Source: Mucilaginibacter sp. (GTDB lineage: Bacteria > Bacteroidota > Bacteroidia > Sphingobacteriales > Sphingobacteriaceae). From it: a stretch of DNA of 64,000 nt. The stretch covers positions 1-64,000 of the forward strand of contig JAQBOM010000020.1 in assembly GCA_028288025.1 (NCBI GenBank), in the 5' to 3' direction. The notes under the pieces were generated by a model. It saw only the letters and a list, made by a program, of their open reading frames with translations. It was not told the DNA's origin and made no database searches. This document shows positions 26,909 through 37,056 of this stretch, piece by piece. How positions within the stretch are numbered: position 1 is the stretch's first letter; each line of letters opens with the position of its first letter. The position numbers and the translations under genes are program-made.

Positions 26909-26979
26909 GAGAAGCAAGAAGTCAAGATTCAAGAGCCAGAATTTTTTCTTGCTTCCTGCTTCTAAAATTCTTGCTTCTA
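26909..26979. repeat. Word dyad in the infC-rpmI spacer
   Basis: gagaagcaagaagtcaag on the left answers ttcttgcttcctgcttctaaaattcttgcttct on the right, the right arm repeating the word cttgcttc three times. The longest perfect match is agaagcaagaa / ttcttgcttct. It begins at the infC stop codon and would form a stem in the mRNA leader of rpmI-rplT. Confidence 0.6.
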
Positions 26980-27543
26980 TTTTTTAGCTCCCTTCGACGT
27001 AACGGTTAAAAACATCCGCTTGCCTTCCAGTTTTGGTAATTGCTCTACTTTACCTACATCTTCCAATGCCTGGGCAAAGCGCAATAATAAAATTTCGCCC
27101 TGTTCTTTGTAAACTATCGCGCGGCCTTTAAAATGTACGTAAGCCCTCACCTTTTCGCCCGATTCTAAAAACTTGATGGCATGCTTTAATTTAAACTCAA
27201 AGTCATGGTCATCGGTATTAGGTCCGAACCTGATCTCTTTAATAACGGTTTGCTTGGCGTTATTTTTTATCTCCTTCAGCTTTTTCTTCTGCTCGTAAAT
27301 AAACTTGTTATAGTCGGTTACTTTACAAACAGGCGGTACGGCGTTTGGCGATATTTCAACAAGATCCAATTCCTGTTCTTCGGCTATAGCCAAAGCATCT
27401 CTTAACGAGTAAATACCCGGCTCCAGGTTGTCGCCTACAAGGCGAACTTCTACAGCCCTTATAAATTGATTAATGTTGTGTTCAGCTTCCTTTTTCTTAA
27501 AGGGGAGCCTTGGTCCTCTGTTGAAGGGTTTGTTTAATGCCAA
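26977..27543 (-). CDS. infC: Translation initiation factor IF-3
   Basis: IF-3 prevents premature 50S joining and checks start-codon pairing on the 30S subunit. The 188 residues hold both domains: the N-terminal block [16 protein letters not shown] with [21 protein letters not shown], and the C-terminal block [27 protein letters not shown] followed by [14 protein letters not shown]. The start codon appears to be TTG at 27543, one base after the thrS stop; an in-frame stop four codons upstream and no ATG before the conserved domain leave little choice. Non-AUG starts on infC allow IF-3 to limit its own synthesis in other bacteria. Confidence 0.96.
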   Translation of the reverse strand: MALNKPFNRGPRLPFKKKEAEHNINQFIRAVEVRLVGDNLEPGIYSLRDALAIAEEQELDLVEISPNAVPPVCKVTDYNKFIYEQKKKLKEIKNNAKQTVIKEIRFGPNTDDHDFEFKLKHAIKFLESGEKVRAYVHFKGRAIVYKEQGEILLLRFAQALEDVGKVEQLPKLEGKRMFLTVTSKGAKK

Positions 27544-27544
27544 G

Positions 27545-29470
27545 TTATACTGTTATTTCTTTAATTATTTGTTTTTTAAAATCTTCAATCCGCATACTCC
27601 CTAAATCCCCTTCGCCATGTTTTCTTACCGAAACCATGCCTTCTGCGGCTTCCTTTTCGCCTACAATAAGCATATAAGGGATCTTTTTGACTTCGGCATC
27701 CCGTATCTTCCGACCGATCTTCTCATCCCTGAAATCAATAAGCCCGCAAATATCCGAATCTTTTAACGATTCTGAAAGTTTTTTTGCATAATCTTCATAT
27801 TTCTCAGATATAGGCAATATGATAAACTGTTCCGGCGAAAGCCACAGCGGGAAATTGCCCGCGCAATGCTCAATAAGCACAGCTACAAACCTTTCCAGCG
27901 AGCCAAACGGCGCACGGTGTATCATCACCGGGCGATGTTTTTGATTGTCGCTGCCGGTATACTCCAGTTCAAAACGCTCGGGCAAATTGTAATCCACCTG
28001 TACCGTACCCAGTTGCCATTTGCGGCCCAGGGCATCTTTCACCATAAAATCTAGCTTAGGCCCATAAAAAGCAGCTTCCCCAAGCTCAACAATAGTTTTT
28101 AACCCTTTTTCTGCAGCAGCTTCAATGATTTGTGATTCTGCCAAAGCCCAGTTTTCATCGCTGCCAATATATTTTGATTTGTTATTCGGATCCCGCAAGG
28201 ATATCTGGGCGGTATAATCCTCAAATCCAAGTGCTGTAAATACATACAACACCAGATCGATCACTTTTTTAAACTCATCCTTTACCTGGTCGGGCCTGCA
28301 AAATAAATGTGCGTCATCCTGTGTAAAGCCACGAACCCGGGTCAAACCATGCAGCTCGCCGCTTTGCTCGTACCGGTAAACAGTACCAAATTCAGCATAA
28401 CGCACCGGTAGGTCTTTGTACGACCGTGGCTTGGTTTTGTATATTTCGCAATGGTGCGGGCAGTTCATTGGTTTTAGAAAGAACTCCTCCCCTTCTTGCG
28501 GCGTTTTTATTGGCTGGAACGAATCAGCTCCGTATTTTTCGTAATGGCCTGACGTTACATACAAATTTTTATGGCCGATGTGCGGTGTGATCACCTGTTC
28601 GTAACCGGCTTTAACCTGGGCCCTTTGCATAAAATCAATCAAACGCTGGCGTAAAGCGGCCCCTTTTGGCAGCCATAACGGCAAACCCATTCCCACTTTT
28701 TCGGAAAAGGCAAACAGTTCCATTTCCTTGCCCAGTTTGCGGTGGTCACGTTTTTTGGCCTCTTCCAGCAAGTGCAGGTAATCGGTTAGCTCGCTTTGCT
28801 TGGGGAACGTTACACCGTAGATGCGGGTTAATTGCTTGCGGCTTTCGTCGCCGCGCCAATATGCGCCGGCAACGCTCATCAGCTTAACCGCTTTAATGAA
28901 TCCCGTATTGGGGATATGCGGCCCACGGCACAGGTCGGTAAAATTTCCTTGTGTATAAAAAGTGATGGAGCCATCAGGCAGATCTTTTATCAGGTCCAGC
29001 TTATACTCGTCGTCTTTTTCTGTAAAGTATGCAATAGCATCTGCCTTGCTGACCGGCGTGCGGGTAAATTCCTCTTTAGCCCTGGCCAGTTCGAGAATCT
29101 TATCTTCGATTTGTTTGAACTCGTCGGATGAAAATTCGCGATCGCCGAAATCGACATCGTAATAAAAGCCGGTCTCAATAGCCGGCCCGATACCAAATTT
29201 GGTTCCCGGGTATAAGGCTTCAAGCGCTTCGGCCATTAAGTGTGCCGACGAATGCCAGAAAGTGGCCTTGCCTTTCAGATCATTCCAGGTTAAAAGTTTT
29301 ACGGCAGCATCCTGTTCAATCGGCCGGCCGGCATCCCAAACCTGGCCGTCAACTTCGGCTGCTAATACGTTTCGTGCTAATCCTTCGGAGATCGACAACG
29401 CGATCTGCATGGAACTGGTTCCTTTGTCATACTGACGAACGGAACCGTCAGGGAGTGTAATATTAATCAT
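27545..29470 (-). CDS. thrS: Threonyl-tRNA synthetase
   Basis: Class II synthetase of 641 residues that charges tRNA-Thr. Domains in order: TGS domain (1-62), the N2 editing domain with [21 protein letters not shown] near 75-95, the class II catalytic core with the zinc ligand Cys in [10 protein letters not shown] near 340, motif 2 region [21 protein letters not shown], motif 3 [12 protein letters not shown], and the C-terminal anticodon-binding domain. First gene of the cluster with infC one base behind it. No T-box-like leader is seen in the 278-base upstream region. Confidence 0.98.
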   Translation of the reverse strand: MINITLPDGSVRQYDKGTSSMQIALSISEGLARNVLAAEVDGQVWDAGRPIEQDAAVKLLTWNDLKGKATFWHSSAHLMAEALEALYPGTKFGIGPAIETGFYYDVDFGDREFSSDEFKQIEDKILELARAKEEFTRTPVSKADAIAYFTEKDDEYKLDLIKDLPDGSITFYTQGNFTDLCRGPHIPNTGFIKAVKLMSVAGAYWRGDESRKQLTRIYGVTFPKQSELTDYLHLLEEAKKRDHRKLGKEMELFAFSEKVGMGLPLWLPKGAALRQRLIDFMQRAQVKAGYEQVITPHIGHKNLYVTSGHYEKYGADSFQPIKTPQEGEEFFLKPMNCPHHCEIYKTKPRSYKDLPVRYAEFGTVYRYEQSGELHGLTRVRGFTQDDAHLFCRPDQVKDEFKKVIDLVLYVFTALGFEDYTAQISLRDPNNKSKYIGSDENWALAESQIIEAAAEKGLKTIVELGEAAFYGPKLDFMVKDALGRKWQLGTVQVDYNLPERFELEYTGSDNQKHRPVMIHRAPFGSLERFVAVLIEHCAGNFPLWLSPEQFIILPISEKYEDYAKKLSESLKDSDICGLIDFRDEKIGRKIRDAEVKKIPYMLIVGEKEAAEGMVSVRKHGEGDLGSMRIEDFKKQIIKEITV

Positions 29471-29619
29471 CTACAACTATGATTTATGCGTTATAAAATT
29501 GTGTTTTATTAAATCACCTACTAAGTGATCGTATATTTTGAGTGGCGAATTTAAGAATTATTCACGATAAAGCCCTTGCCCTCTGAACCGCTGATTTTTC
29601 ACGGTTTAATTTATTTTTT

Positions 29620-29735
29620 ATTGGCGTTCAAGAAGGCTACGCCGTTTTTTTGATTTTGGAATTATGCTGATTTTAAAATAAATCCGAAATCGAACATTCG
29701 AATTTCGAAATAAAAATCCGAAATCGTAATTCTTA
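29620..29735. repeat. Inverted copy of the GCGAAGCC...GAACGCC intergenic repeat
   Basis: GGCGTTCAAGAAGGCTACGCCG here is the reverse complement of the core near 1640, followed by the shared run of cgaa words (aaatcgaacattcgaatttcgaaat). The 29471-29748 spacer otherwise shows nothing but the thrS leader. Confidence 0.5.
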
Positions 29736-29748
29736 AATCTAAAATCAT

Positions 29749-30477
29749 CTACACATTCCCCCAGCCATGCGCCAGCACATCGGCTAAATGAATGGTTTTT
29801 ATAGGTAGGTTATTTTTATCGATATAACCCTGTAAATGCAGCAGGCAGGAGGCATCAGTCGAGATGATATACTCGGCATCAGCTGCCAATGCATTATCGA
29901 CTTTTTGCTGTGCCATAGCGGTAGAGATCGCGTCAAATTTAACGGCAAATGTTCCGCCAAAGCCGCAACAGGTTTCGTTGTCTTTCAGGTCGATCATATC
30001 CAGGCCAAGCACTTTTGATAACAGCTGGCGGGGCTCATTTTTAATTTTGCATTCGCGCAAAGCGGCACAGCTATCGTGGTAAACGGCACGACCCTCCAGC
30101 TCAGCGCCGAAATAGTCGACCTCCAGGATATTTACGAGGAAATCCGACAGTTCATAAATATTGCCCTGTATGCTGCGACATTTATTATGCGAGGTGGTGT
30201 TTTTGAACAGATCAGTATAGTAATTTTTTACCATCCCGGTACAGGAAGCCGACGGGCTGACAATAACGCTATCCTCAGAAAAATCGTTTAAAAATTTACT
30301 GCCAACTGTTTTGGCATCGTCCCAGAAACCGGCATTATAGGCGGGCTGTCCGCAACAGGTTTGTGCTGGATTGTAACGTACCGTACAACCGGCCTTTTCA
30401 AGCACTTTTATGGTATTGAAGGCAGTATCGGGAAATAACTGGTCGAGAAAACAGGGAATAAAAAGCTCTATATTCAT
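29749..30477 (-). CDS. (Fe-S)-binding protein, LutA/GlcF-type CCG domain
   Basis: A 242-residue protein with two cysteine-rich CCG domains: TCCGQPAYNAGFW near residue 40 and ETCCGFGGTFA near 165, with extra Cys in PSASCTGM and STDASC. This is the LutA (YkgE) subunit of the L-lactate oxidation complex LutABC, or the related heterodisulfide-reductase D domain, binding an Fe-S cluster. The lutB and lutC genes are not adjacent. A UMF1-type transporter gene ends 8 bases upstream, so the two are co-transcribed. Confidence 0.88.
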   Translation of the reverse strand: MNIELFIPCFLDQLFPDTAFNTIKVLEKAGCTVRYNPAQTCCGQPAYNAGFWDDAKTVGSKFLNDFSEDSVIVSPSASCTGMVKNYYTDLFKNTTSHNKCRSIQGNIYELSDFLVNILEVDYFGAELEGRAVYHDSCAALRECKIKNEPRQLLSKVLGLDMIDLKDNETCCGFGGTFAVKFDAISTAMAQQKVDNALAADAEYIISTDASCLLHLQGYIDKNNLPIKTIHLADVLAHGWGNV

Positions 30478-30485
30478 CAGGAAAA

Positions 30486-31808
30486 CTAAACGGCGCTAAG
30501 TTGAGAAAATTTGCGGTTTTTTTTCTCAAAAGCCAGCAATGAAATTAATAACATGAGGCCCACAATAAAATAGGAACATAAAACCAGTGTGGAATTGCGC
30601 ATGCTGTTGGTGATATCGTCAACCAGCCCGAAGCTGAACATGCCTCCTACTATGGCCAATTTTTCGGTAACGTCATAAAAGCTAAAAAAGGATGCAGAGT
30701 CGGGTATATCCTGCGGTATCAGCTTGGAATAAGTGGAACGCGAGAGCGACTGGATACCGCCCATCACCAAACCAACGATCATTGCCAGGATATAAAACTC
30801 GGTTGCGGTTGTGGTAAAATAAGCGGCGATACAGACCCCTATCCAGATGATAACCACATACATTAACACTTTAATGTTCCCGTATTTATTTGACAGTCGC
30901 GACATCAGCGTGGCACCGCCGATGGCGACTATTTGGATAATGAGAATAATTTGTATCAGGGAACTGGTTTCCATTTTTAGTTCCTTGGCGCCAAAGCTTG
31001 TTGCTACCAGCATAATGGTTTGCACACCCATGGAATAAAAGAAAAAAGCCGGCAGGTAACGTTTGAGAACCGGCATTTTTTTCACCTGCCGCCATACCTT
31101 GCCAAGTTCGATAAATCCGCCGCGGATCAAATCGTGGTGATGGGCTTTGGCATTTGGGCTGCCCTTTGGCAGGATAATAAACGGAATATAGGCAAAGCTG
31201 ATCCACCAGATACCAACCAGCAAAAACGACAAACGGGCCGGGAAACTTTTATCCACTATGCCAAACCAGCCGGGTTTCAGCACAAACATAAAACAGATCA
31301 GTTGCAATAAAACGCTGCCGATATAACCGTAGGTAAAACCTTTTGCACTCACTTTGTCTTGCATGTCGAGCGTAGCAATTTCGGGCAAGTATGAATTGTA
31401 GAACACAAAACCGCCGCTGTAACCTACGGCTGCCAAGCCGAAAAATATCATGCTGCTTTGCAGCGTGTCAAACTTAAAAAAGTATAGCGCACAGCACGAT
31501 ATCGCGCCAAGCCAGGTAAAAAACTGCATAAATATTTTCTTGTTGCCGCGGTAATCGGCAATAGAAGTAAGGATAGGCAAAAGCAGTGCTATGATCAAAT
31601 AAGCTGCTGCCAGGGTATAGTCGGACAAGGCAGTATTTACAAAGCTCTTCCCGAAAAACATAACATGGTTGTCCGTTTTCGTATTGGCCGTTATAGCCAC
31701 ATAATAGGCGGGGAAAATAGTTGAGGTGATGACCAGGTTGTATGCCGAGTTGGCCCAGTCGAACATGGCCCAGGCCCGTATGGTTTTTTTGTTGTTTTTG
31801 GTTTGCAT
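30486..31808 (-). CDS. UMF1/Atg22-type MFS transporter
   Basis: A 440-residue inner-membrane permease with about 12 hydrophobic segments. The N-terminal RAWAMFDWANSAYNLVITSTIFPAYY is the hallmark of the UMF1/Atg22 branch of the major facilitator superfamily, and PILTSIADYRGNKKIFM carries the conserved 2-3 loop. Fungal Atg22 exports amino acids from the vacuole; bacterial substrates are not known. It directly precedes the LutA-like Fe-S gene, which hints at an organic-acid or amino-acid substrate, but that is inference. Confidence 0.9.
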   Translation of the reverse strand: MQTKNNKKTIRAWAMFDWANSAYNLVITSTIFPAYYVAITANTKTDNHVMFFGKSFVNTALSDYTLAAAYLIIALLLPILTSIADYRGNKKIFMQFFTWLGAISCCALYFFKFDTLQSSMIFFGLAAVGYSGGFVFYNSYLPEIATLDMQDKVSAKGFTYGYIGSVLLQLICFMFVLKPGWFGIVDKSFPARLSFLLVGIWWISFAYIPFIILPKGSPNAKAHHHDLIRGGFIELGKVWRQVKKMPVLKRYLPAFFFYSMGVQTIMLVATSFGAKELKMETSSLIQIILIIQIVAIGGATLMSRLSNKYGNIKVLMYVVIIWIGVCIAAYFTTTATEFYILAMIVGLVMGGIQSLSRSTYSKLIPQDIPDSASFFSFYDVTEKLAIVGGMFSFGLVDDITNSMRNSTLVLCSYFIVGLMLLISLLAFEKKNRKFSQLSAV

Positions 31809-31971
31809 TGTGATAGGCTAAAGTATTGAATAGACACGAATTTTTTCGAATTAATTCGAATTGAAGGCGATGAATATGCTGTACCTCTTCAAATATATTC
31901 GGCTGGATGAGTCTTTGCAAAACATTTATGTTTATAGTGATGTATTAATGAATAACATACCTTCCGATGCC

Positions 31972-32883
31972 ATGAAAAAATATCAATGGATATTCGCCAT
32001 TACTATTATGGTGGCCCTTATCATCTTTATCAGCTGCAAAACACGATTTGATACCACAAAAGCTACTTATAAAGCTACCTCATCTTCACAGGCTTTCGAA
32101 CATGGTAAAAACCTGGTGTACACCATTTGCGCGGGTTGCCATTACAACCGGCCGACCAACAAATTTACCGGCAACCCGATCGAAGATGTACCGGGCATTG
32201 CAGGGAAGGTATACTCCGCCAATTTAACCCATTCAAAAACCCATGGCGCTACGGCAAGCTATTCGGATGCGGAGATAAAATATTTATTAAGAACAGGTAT
32301 TTCACGTAACGGCCGGTTCCTGGCCTATATGCTGCGGCCCAATATGGCAGATGAAGATATCAACGATATCATTATTTACCTGCGCTCTGACGATCCCGCG
32401 CTTGCTGCCGACAACAGGATTGCCGGAACAACACACTTTACATTGATAGGCAAAATATATATGGGTACGACCGCCAAGCCGGTTCCCTTTAAAGACGGCA
32501 TTACAAAGCCGTCCGACCCGATAGCGCTTGGTTATTATCTTGTCGACAACATTGGCTGTTTCCATTGTCATTCAAAAAGCGTGGCAGCTATTAATGCGGA
32601 ATACCCCAACCAAACCAAAGGCTACCTGGCTGGTGGTTTTAAGCTCAAAGGCCCGCAAGGCATTAAGGTTACCGCCTCCAATATCACACCCGACAAGCAA
32701 ACAGGCATCGGTAACTATACACCTGAACAGTTTCGTAAAGCTTTAAAAAATGGCGAGGCGCCCGACCGGAAGCTACACCCGCCAATGCCTAAATTCCAAA
32801 GGTTAAGTGACAACGAAGCTGACGCAATCTACGCGTATTTGCAAACGGTGCCGCCTAAATATCATAAAGTAGAAGGCCACTAA
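31972..32883 (+). CDS. Diheme cytochrome c lipoprotein
   Basis: A 303-residue exported cytochrome. The N-terminal hydrophobic segment ends IIFISC, a lipobox with Cys22. Two c-type haem sites are seen: C53-A-G-C-H57 and C196-F-H-C-H200. Possible distal ligands are Met120/Met125 and the Met of HPPMPKF. Each half has the class I fold ending in an xxYLRS/YLQT helix. It probably carries electrons in the periplasm, perhaps with an alcohol/sugar dehydrogenase, though no partner is adjacent. The frame opens at 31861, but ATG 31972 gives a proper signal sequence. Confidence 0.9.
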   Translation: MKKYQWIFAITIMVALIIFISCKTRFDTTKATYKATSSSQAFEHGKNLVYTICAGCHYNRPTNKFTGNPIEDVPGIAGKVYSANLTHSKTHGATASYSDAEIKYLLRTGISRNGRFLAYMLRPNMADEDINDIIIYLRSDDPALAADNRIAGTTHFTLIGKIYMGTTAKPVPFKDGITKPSDPIALGYYLVDNIGCFHCHSKSVAAINAEYPNQTKGYLAGGFKLKGPQGIKVTASNITPDKQTGIGNYTPEQFRKALKNGEAPDRKLHPPMPKFQRLSDNEADAIYAYLQTVPPKYHKVEGH

Positions 32884-33031
32884 GCCGGATAATGTTATAA
32901 TCCGATCGAAAACGTACACCCACATGTACTAAAGTGATACAATTAGAAAAAACATCTATTTGTAATTTACTAATAATCAATGTATTAAATCCGCGGCATC
33001 GAATTTGAAGCCATTCCGGCAGGGAGGCATA

Positions 33032-33376
33032 ATGAAACGTCGCAAAAATATCGAGCAGCGCACCTTTTTACAGGACCGGTTCGAAATACTGATAAAAAAG
33101 CAAAAAAAAGGCACCGCAACATTCCTGGAATTGACCGAATTGGACGATATAGTAAACAGGTATGCGGTTATCCGCGATACCATTTTAGATGAGATGCGGG
33201 ATGTCGACGGACATTCTGACGGGATGATCGAAAACGACATTCAATATGTTCCGAAGAAACCTGCCGCGGGTTTGCTGGACTATGTGAAATCTCTTTTCAG
33301 GTGGTTGGTCGGGCTGATTGTGTTTGATCTCAAATTGTTCTTGTTATATAATAAATACAGGTTGTTTGTTGGATGA
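33032..33376 (+). CDS. Small protein with C-terminal membrane helix, unknown
   Basis: A 114-residue protein not recognised. It starts at ATG 33032, chosen over 33005 because AGGGAGG lies 5 bases before it, an unusually strong Shine-Dalgarno for this genome. The first 60 residues are charged and helical (RFEILIKKQKKGTATFLELTELDDIVNRYAVIRD), faintly like the N-terminal helical part of FecR-type anti-sigma factors. Residues 85-108 (YVKSLFRWLVGLIVFDLKLFLLY) are amphipathic to hydrophobic and may anchor it. Function unknown. Confidence 0.6.
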   Translation: MKRRKNIEQRTFLQDRFEILIKKQKKGTATFLELTELDDIVNRYAVIRDTILDEMRDVDGHSDGMIENDIQYVPKKPAAGLLDYVKSLFRWLVGLIVFDLKLFLLYNKYRLFVG

Positions 33377-33528
33377 CCAGATAACCTGTATCGTCATCGG
33401 GGTCCTTTCCAGTTTATTAAAAAAACAATTTGGAATTTAAACCGTTCCTTCTTATATTTGTTAACCCTGATTATAATTCAATCTCTTCGAATAGTTAACT
33501 TTTCTCGTATTAATTAATTCCGATACCA

Positions 33529-34152
33529 ATGAGTACTAATAATGAGTGGCAGCGTTGCGACACGAAAGCCTTTTGGGGCACAATCGCATCAGATGATCAC
33601 GTTGTTCAAATTTACGATAACGATACGATGTTGTTAAATACACTTGCGGATTACGCAAGTGACGGGTTTCACACCGGCGACAGCGTTGTTGTTATTGCGA
33701 CGGGGGCACACCTGGAGGCATTGAACAGTCGTCTGAGGGTACGCGGATTAGATTTGTCGCCACTGATCAAGGCAGATCAATACATTCCGCTGGATGCTGA
33801 TGAAACGCTGGCAAAATTTATGATAAACGGACTACCCGACGAAAAATATTTCTTTGAAACTGTTAACGCAATAATGAAGAGGGCGCGCAAAAACGGCCGC
33901 GAGGTTCGTGCTTTCGGCGAAATGGTGGCATTGCTATGGGAGCGCGGAAACAGTCAGGCTACCATGCAGTTAGAAGCGTTATGGAACAATTTTTGTGCAA
34001 CGCAGCGTTTCTGCCTGTTCTGTGCGTATCCAAAAAATGGTTTCAGCCATGATGCTAGCGCTTCTGTGATGCACATCTGCGCGGCACACTCAAAGCTCAT
34101 CGGTTCAGATGAAAAATATCCTTCACAAATAAAGTATAAAGCGGTTGTTTAG
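33529..34152 (+). CDS. MEDS-domain (DcmR-type) sensory protein
   Basis: A 207-residue cytosolic protein consisting of a MEDS domain alone: HVVQIYDNDTMLLNTLADYASDGFHTGDSVVVIATGAH at the N-terminus, DADETLAKFM, and GREVRAFGEMVALLWERGN near residue 125, then LCAYP. MEDS domains sense small molecules and are found beside histidine kinases and anti-sigma systems. Here the gene converges on a PAS histidine kinase and receiver pair, so a shared pathway is likely but unproven. Confidence 0.85.
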   Translation: MSTNNEWQRCDTKAFWGTIASDDHVVQIYDNDTMLLNTLADYASDGFHTGDSVVVIATGAHLEALNSRLRVRGLDLSPLIKADQYIPLDADETLAKFMINGLPDEKYFFETVNAIMKRARKNGREVRAFGEMVALLWERGNSQATMQLEALWNNFCATQRFCLFCAYPKNGFSHDASASVMHICAAHSKLIGSDEKYPSQIKYKAVV

Positions 34153-34244
34153 GATTAGGTTGAAGAAATGTTATATAGTTGTAAATGTTGCGGGGAGCCA
34201 AACATTTACAACGGTTACAACTTTTTAACCGGTTCAACCAATAG

Positions 34245-34610
34245 CTACAAAACAATATGCGTTTCGATTTTCTTTAGTAGATCATCCATATCAAACGGTT
34301 TCGCTAAAAAATCGTCGGCCCCGGCTTCTATCGCCGAGCGTTCAATATCCCTGCTTGCCGATATCATAACAATAGGCAATTTGTTGGTAAGTGTCTTTTG
34401 CTTTAAATGCCTGCAAATATCCCGCCCGTCGGTTCCCGACATCCATATATCAAGTAGTAGCAGGTCAGGCAGTTCACCTTCCATAGTTAACAGGTCGGCG
34501 CCGTTCAGCGTACTTTTAACCTCGTACCCTTCGTATTCAAGCATAATGCTAACCGCATCCAATATACCGGGATCGTCATCGGCAATCATTATCTTTTTCA
34601 ACCTATCCAT
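34245..34610 (-). CDS. Single-domain response regulator
   Basis: A 121-residue CheY-like receiver without an output domain: acidic pocket D11-D12-D13, phospho-acceptor Asp54 (LLLLDIWMSG), conserved Ser in VMISASRD and Lys of LAKPFDMDD. It follows the large PAS histidine kinase by 33 bases, so it is the natural phosphate acceptor and passes the signal to an unlinked target. Confidence 0.93.
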   Translation of the reverse strand: MDRLKKIMIADDDPGILDAVSIMLEYEGYEVKSTLNGADLLTMEGELPDLLLLDIWMSGTDGRDICRHLKQKTLTNKLPIVMISASRDIERSAIEAGADDFLAKPFDMDDLLKKIETHIVL

Positions 34611-34643
34611 GGTTCAATTATTTAGGAGGATAAAAATTAATAT

Positions 34644-36914
34644 CTATTTATTCCAAAGCGGTAAGGCAAAACAGAATGTTGAACCCTCGCCCACGATACT
34701 GTTAACCCAAATTCTTCCACCCTCCCGTTTAATAATTTCGGATGAAATGTACAAACCCAATCCGAGTCCCGGAAAGGTATGCTGCATATCGCCGCTCACG
34801 CGGTAAAACTGCTCAAAAACCTTATGCAGGTTAGCCCCGTCAATACCAATTCCAAAGTCCTGTACACATAACATCACTTCGTTATTTTCTAAAGAAATAT
34901 TTATAATAATCTTATCGGCCTTTGGGGAATATTTAATGGCATTGGTTACCAGGTTGGTAATAACCTGGCCAATGCGCTCTTTATCGCCATATACGAGACC
35001 TGTAGGCGAAAAATTTTCTACCAGGGTATGTTTTTCGGCTGTTGGCTTTAAATCTTCAATAAGTTCTTTAACATGCTTATTAAAATCAAATGCCACATCG
35101 TTAAATTGCAGCCTGCCCGAATTGATCTTGGTTACATCAAGCAGGTCGCCTATCAGGCTGGATAACCGGTTGATCTGCACATCCATACGGCCGATCATAT
35201 CCGCCTCCTTCGTTTCGCCCTTTTTTTTAAGCATCCGCTCCAGCACCTGAGTATAGGCTTTAATGCTGGTTACCGGTGTTTTTAATTCATGACTGGCTAT
35301 ACCAATAAAATCATCTTTTTGTTGCTGCAGGTGCTTTTGTTCGGTAATGTCCACGCAGGCGCCGATATACCCTGTAAAAATACCATCAGCATTGTATTGC
35401 GGACTTCCATTGGCCACACACCAATGCGTTGTGCCATCGCTGTATTTTATCCGGAATTCAACCTCGTACAGGTCCCGGTTAGTTAAATCATTTATGAACG
35501 CGTTACTGGCCTTTTCCTGGTCTTCCGGAACGATCGAATTTAACCATCCCTCTCCCAGGTGCTCCGCATATGCACGGCCCGTCCAGTCAACCCAGGTTTG
35601 ATTCACATAAGTAATTGCGGCCTGTTCGTTTGACATCCATAATCCCGTCGGCGCTGCTGTCGTGATATTCCGTAGCAGTTCCTCGTTTTCCGCAAGTGCT
35701 TCTTTTATCTTTTTTTGTTCCGTAAAATCCAAAAGCGTGCCCAATATACGCAGCGGTTTTGATGCTTCATCGTAATATACCTTGCCCTCAATGCGTACCC
35801 AATGGATAGTTTTATCGGGCCAAATTACACGAGCTTCATAAAACAGGTGCCCGGCGTCGCCTGCCCCGGCGTGCGCCTTTGCGCGTAATTCCAAGTCATC
35901 GGGATGAAAAACCTTTACATATTCGGTTCGTGGTACTGGGTTTTCAAAGCCAAAAATATTGGCAAATGTCTTGGATGTGATCATTTGGCCCGTTGTCAGG
36001 TCTAAATCAAAAATACCCAGCCCCACGGCATCAATTGCCAGCCGGGCCCGCTCTTCAGCTTCTTCTATTTGTTTTTTTGCATTTACCTGTTCGGTTACTT
36101 CAATGGCCACAGCAATAACCCCGCTTATGGTTCCGTCTATTTCACGGAATGGCTCGTACACAAAATTAAAAAAAACAGTTTCGAGCTTGCCATTTCGAAC
36201 AATTGGAGCCGGGTAACCTTCTCCTTTGAATGGAGTTCCGGTTAGCCGGACGTTATCCAGTATTTCTTCAAATCCAATCCCCTTCGCATGAATGAGAACT
36301 TCAAAAACCGGTTTTCCCAGCATTTCTTCAACTGTCTTCGCGTATATCTCGCACAGCGGAGGATTTATAAGGTCAACAATATAGTCGGGGCCACGGAATA
36401 TGGCGATACCTACCGGAGCTTGCATAAAAATAGAGTGAAGCTGCTGTCGTTGAGCTTTGAGCGCCTCAATACCAGCCTTCTCCCTTTCCCCAAGTTTATA
36501 AAGCTCTGTAACGTTAGCCGGGGAATGTATAAAATATTTCACATTCCCGTTTTCATCTAAAATAGGGTTATTGGTGGTTGTCCAGTACCTTTCTTCAAAT
36601 TCGCTTGTGCCCCTCACCGGGATATCATACCGGTAATTGCTCATGGTATGCGGCTTTTTTGCAGTTATAGCTTGTTCAAACGAAAAAATAGTCCGCTCTA
36701 TATTTTTTGACTCCTCATCGGTAGGGTTAGCCGGAAATGCCGCGAATACGCCCCTTCCCACCAGTTCATCGCGGTTGGTATTTGTGGCATTTAAGTAAGC
36801 GTCATTTACGTCGAGAATGGTATATATGGGAGCATCGGTATTAATAACAAGAATAGCAGCGGGGCTGCAGTTGAAAATGTTCTTATATTCTTCACCCGAT
36901 ATTTGTGCAACCAT
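34644..36914 (-). CDS. Multi-PAS cytosolic histidine kinase
   Basis: A 756-residue soluble kinase without membrane segments. About four PAS/PAC modules follow one another (roughly 8-135, 150-280, 285-400, 405-530), with typical endings such as GVIAVAIEVTEQVNAKKQ, RILGTLLDFTEQKK and GYIGACVDITEQKH. The HisKA domain has phospho-acceptor His542 (GIASHELKTP), followed by ATPase boxes NLVTNAIKYS, DFGIGID and GLGLGLYISSEII. Likely a redox, light or ligand sensor; cofactor not predictable. It forms a unit with the downstream single receiver. Confidence 0.93.
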   Translation of the reverse strand: MVAQISGEEYKNIFNCSPAAILVINTDAPIYTILDVNDAYLNATNTNRDELVGRGVFAAFPANPTDEESKNIERTIFSFEQAITAKKPHTMSNYRYDIPVRGTSEFEERYWTTTNNPILDENGNVKYFIHSPANVTELYKLGEREKAGIEALKAQRQQLHSIFMQAPVGIAIFRGPDYIVDLINPPLCEIYAKTVEEMLGKPVFEVLIHAKGIGFEEILDNVRLTGTPFKGEGYPAPIVRNGKLETVFFNFVYEPFREIDGTISGVIAVAIEVTEQVNAKKQIEEAEERARLAIDAVGLGIFDLDLTTGQMITSKTFANIFGFENPVPRTEYVKVFHPDDLELRAKAHAGAGDAGHLFYEARVIWPDKTIHWVRIEGKVYYDEASKPLRILGTLLDFTEQKKIKEALAENEELLRNITTAAPTGLWMSNEQAAITYVNQTWVDWTGRAYAEHLGEGWLNSIVPEDQEKASNAFINDLTNRDLYEVEFRIKYSDGTTHWCVANGSPQYNADGIFTGYIGACVDITEQKHLQQQKDDFIGIASHELKTPVTSIKAYTQVLERMLKKKGETKEADMIGRMDVQINRLSSLIGDLLDVTKINSGRLQFNDVAFDFNKHVKELIEDLKPTAEKHTLVENFSPTGLVYGDKERIGQVITNLVTNAIKYSPKADKIIINISLENNEVMLCVQDFGIGIDGANLHKVFEQFYRVSGDMQHTFPGLGLGLYISSEIIKREGGRIWVNSIVGEGSTFCFALPLWNK

Positions 36915-37056
36915 ACGCTGATAATATTTTTATATAACCGGTTTCAATTGAAGATTAGGCCTTCAGATATTAAAAAACGCTGATTTATAAAAAACGATAC
37001 GTATGAAAACGCAAAATTCGCCCTGGTGTTTTAAATATTAAATTAAAGTGAACTTA

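Noticed and set aside
31474..31920. 148-codon minus-strand frame overlapping the UMF1 gene start
   Set aside because: It reads another frame of the conserved transporter gene and has no recognisable motif.
34168..34806. Long plus-strand frame of 212 codons overlapping the receiver and kinase genes
   Set aside because: It is antisense to two clearly conserved genes (receiver 34245-34610 and kinase C-terminus); its serine-rich composition is that of a shadow frame.
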